Shown here piece by piece: positions 5,229 to 7,036 of a stretch of DNA of 7,036 nucleotides (positions within the stretch are counted from its first letter, which is position 1; each line of letters opens with the position of its first letter). Under the pieces are notes generated by a model that was not told where the DNA came from, ran no database searches, and worked only from the letters and a program-made list of their open reading frames with translations. The stretch comes from Euryarchaeota archaeon UBA486 (GTDB lineage Archaea > Thermoplasmatota > Poseidoniia > Poseidoniales > Poseidoniaceae), in contig DAET01000031.1 of assembly GCA_002497765.1 (NCBI GenBank), positions 3,400-10,435 of the forward strand, given 5' to 3'. Both the position numbers and the translations under genes were made by a program.

Positions 5229-6485
5229 ATGGACGATGAACAGTCCGAGGAGTGGCCCGCCACCGATTGGGATGAATCCGCCTCCGACGACGCGGCAGCG
5301 AAGGCTGACGGCCCTGACGAAAAGGCTCAGGCATCGCCCGAAGACACTCTCGCGGAGGACAACGACTCGGCGAGCGAAGTTGAGAACGACGGCGCAGCCG
5401 ATGGCGATGACACGTCAGCCGACGCAGAAACGGACGAAGCAGAGGCGCAGAGCGACTCGGAGACAGCAGCCACACCCTCTGCCACCCCGTCAGCCAGCGA
5501 GGCTTGGACGTTGCCGATTCGGGCTGCGCCAATCCTTGCGCTCCAGGGTGAAGACGTGACTGAATTTCCGCTCAGTCAGCACCGCAGCGGGCTGGAATCA
5601 ACATCACTGATCATGGACGATGAATTGATGCGAATCGTTGAAGCGCGATACGACCCTGATGGTGTTCGCCGGCTGAACGTCCGCATGGCGCTGGTCAAAG
5701 AGCACATTTCCGGATATTCCCACACCCATCTCGACCTGTTTCGGAAGTTGCAGACTGTGTGGTGGGGCGCCATTGGATTCGGCCTCGTGATGGCAACGAG
5801 CTTTGCTCAAAGCCTCTTGGCTCTCGGTGGCGGGGCGTTTGTGCTGACGGGTGTGGCTGGTCTGCTGATGGCTCAATTGGACCTTCACCGCCTTTCGTTT
5901 TCCGACCACGGCGGACGGCACGATTTCTACCTCTCCGGATGGCGACAGGAGCCGTATTTGATTCACAACAGCACGGCCTTGTTGGGGCCTGCGTTCGTTG
6001 AATTCTTACGCACGTCGTCCCTTGACACGCAACACATCGATGCGGTCATCAAAGCGATGGGTGCACCCGCTCAACCCGCTCCTGAACTGACATCGTCGCC
6101 CGAACCAGCAGCGCCGGCGACCCTGGCCGTACCTGCGGAGCACGACAACACCCTGGTTCCCATGAGCGTGGTTCAACCTCAAACATCGGTCCCTTCCATG
6201 GTGCCTGCAGGACCGGCCATCAGCGGCCCCCCAACCTCGACGGCTGTGTCCACACCAACTTCGGCTGCCATGCCGCCTTTGCCCCCGCCACCGGCGGCCA
6301 CGGCACCTCCGCCACCCAAACCACTCCCGGCACCACCCGCACCGACAACACTCCCGGCGGCACCGCTCCCGCCACCACCTGCGCCAGCGGTTCTTCCGCC
6401 TGCACCGCTTCCGCCCGCTCCGTTGCCCCCTCCCCCATCCCAGGCAGCGGTTGACGAGGATGCACTGTGGGACGATCTCAGCTGA
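5229..6485 (+). CDS. Membrane protein with acidic N-terminus, membrane hairpin and proline-rich tail; unknown function
   Basis: A 418-residue protein I cannot name. Residues 1-91 are disordered, rich in Asp, Glu, Ala and Ser, with no signal peptide. Residues 95-170 form a compact domain (ILALQGEDVTEFPLSQHR; SLIMDDELMRIVEARYDPDG; VRMALVKEHISGYSH). A hydrophobic stretch at 177-216, with a Gly-rich centre at 199-202, suggests two membrane helices forming a hairpin. A second soluble piece follows (LHRLSFSDHGGRHDFYLSGW, 219-238; then a helix to about 278). Residues 280-405 are Pro/Ala-rich, with PLPPPP and PPAPLP repeats, and the protein ends with DEDALWDDLS. The two soluble pieces flanking the hairpin could together make a PH-like beta domain, which is inference. 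Both tails would face the cytoplasm. A GAGGGG lies 11 nt before the ATG. Its stop directly abuts the stop of the opposing next gene. Confidence 0.83.
   Translation: MDDEQSEEWPATDWDESASDDAAAKADGPDEKAQASPEDTLAEDNDSASEVENDGAADGDDTSADAETDEAEAQSDSETAATPSATPSASEAWTLPIRAAPILALQGEDVTEFPLSQHRSGLESTSLIMDDELMRIVEARYDPDGVRRLNVRMALVKEHISGYSHTHLDLFRKLQTVWWGAIGFGLVMATSFAQSLLALGGGAFVLTGVAGLLMAQLDLHRLSFSDHGGRHDFYLSGWRQEPYLIHNSTALLGPAFVEFLRTSSLDTQHIDAVIKAMGAPAQPAPELTSSPEPAAPATLAVPAEHDNTLVPMSVVQPQTSVPSMVPAGPAISGPPTSTAVSTPTSAAMPPLPPPPAATAPPPPKPLPAPPAPTTLPAAPLPPPPAPAVLPPAPLPPAPLPPPPSQAAVDEDALWDDLS
6273..6437 (+). repeat. Low-complexity proline-codon tract
   Basis: Irregular short repeats of CCN codons with GCN interruptions encode residues 349-403 of the membrane protein (PLPPPP, PPAPLP and PLPAPP units). 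The repeats are imperfect and in frame, so the tract is part of the protein rather than a separate element. Such tracts are prone to length change between strains. Confidence 0.6.
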
Positions 6486-7036
6486 TCACGCCTTGACGCC
6501 ACCAGCCGAAGGAAGGTGGACGCTGCGGGCTAATTTGGCCACCTCTTCACTCAGTTCGTTGATGTCCGATGGAAGGGGCCAGTCGTCAAGGTCCAACGGA
6601 AGATGATGGCCCAGTCCGGGGATGCGCTCGAGGGCGACGCCCAATTCAGCGGCGTCCGTGAGAAACTCACCACCTGCTCCCGAATGCCGTGCCTCAAGTC
6701 GGCGCCGCATCCAGCGCTTGAGCGGCGCGACGAGTTCACAGAGGGTGCTGAGCATCTTGGCTCGAGAGGCATCGTCTCCATCTCCCTGAGGTAACAGTCG
6801 GAGGGTCAACCGAAGCAGTCGTCCGACGCGAACGTCCCTTGGCGAAATGTTCACCTCGGCTGCCAATCGCCGGCGAAGGTCAGGAATGGCTTCCATCTCA
6901 CGTTGCTCAATGGCCAACGCCTCATCCGGCAACCCCAGCAGCGCCACCAATTCCGTTAGCGCGTTCAGCGCTTTGGCCGTACCTTTTCCGGAGGGGACGA
7001 CCTCAACTTCGCGGACCTCTTCTGCAGGTGCATCCT
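6486..7036 (-). CDS. Unidentified helical protein, C-terminal part (5' end outside window)
   Basis: The frame is open from the right edge of the window to the TGA at 6488-6486, giving about 183 codons. The TTG at 6950 is internal: codons upstream of it continue without a stop and read as ordinary protein (EVREVEVVPSGKGTAKALNA). I do not recognise the family. The visible part is soluble and mostly helical: LNALTELVALLGLPDEALAI, a basic helical region, DVRVGRLLRLTLRLLP, a long helix MLSTLCELVAPLKRWMRRRLEA, then DAAELGVALERIPGLGHHLP and a closing helix INELSEEVAKLARSV. A loop, LDLDDWPLPSD, separates the last two helices. No metal-binding cluster, membrane segment or ATP-binding loop is visible. 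It converges on the 418-residue membrane protein with no gap. Confidence 0.72.
   Translation of the reverse strand, partial: DAPAEEVREVEVVPSGKGTAKALNALTELVALLGLPDEALAIEQREMEAIPDLRRRLAAEVNISPRDVRVGRLLRLTLRLLPQGDGDDASRAKMLSTLCELVAPLKRWMRRRLEARHSGAGGEFLTDAAELGVALERIPGLGHHLPLDLDDWPLPSDINELSEEVAKLARSVHLPSAGGVKA

Noticed and set aside
6179..6502. Gly/Ala-rich open frame on the minus strand
   Set aside because: It is the reverse reading of the proline-codon tract and has the low complexity expected from that.
1..7036. Defence system, CRISPR array, insertion sequence or tRNA
   Set aside because: No regularly spaced repeats, transposase motifs, nuclease or toxin signatures, or cloverleaf candidates were found; the TerB-like protein alone is not evidence of a defence or tellurite system.

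Overview
The window looks archaeal, most likely a marine euryarchaeon of the Thermoplasmatota (Ca. Poseidoniia / Marine Group II). The strongest evidence is a complete archaeal-type DnaG (TOPRIM primase/exosome family). Supporting signs are GTG starts, GGTGA- and GAGG-type ribosome binding sites, tight packing, acidic proteins and bacterial-type PurH/PurN. The lineage is inferred from general character, not from a search.

Left part (1-1889): the C-terminal third of purH (AICAR formyltransferase domain) enters from the left edge. A DUF454/YbaN-type membrane protein follows on the opposite strand, then a complete purN. The two purine genes supply the two formyl-transfer steps of IMP synthesis. 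The start of the DUF454 gene lies inside a strong inverted repeat that would hide both its ribosome binding site and its start codon.

Centre (1837-3719): a minus-strand run reads, in transcription order, a TerB-like helical protein, a 206-residue helical protein of unknown function, a short helical ORF (possibly a frameshifted tail of the previous one), and a MobA-like nucleotidyltransferase. Junctions are a 4-bp GTGA overlap, a 50-bp out-of-frame overlap, and an 11-bp gap whose ribosome binding site overlaps the preceding stop. The run is probably one operon. Its last gene overlaps the 3' end of purN by 53 bp, tail to tail.

Right part (3720-7036): a 210-bp divergent intergenic region with small hairpins precedes dnaG, which carries an Asn/Gly/Arg-rich N-terminal extension. 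A 418-residue membrane protein follows 45 bp downstream; it has an acidic disordered N-terminus, a membrane hairpin, a proline-rich tail and a short acidic/Trp C-terminus. Its stop codon directly abuts the stop of the last gene, an unidentified helical protein cut by the right edge.

I see no mobile element, CRISPR array, rRNA, tRNA or clear defence system. The points most worth checking are the DUF454 start hairpin, the possible frameshift near 2614, the architecture of the 418-residue protein, and the DnaG N-terminal extension with its leader.
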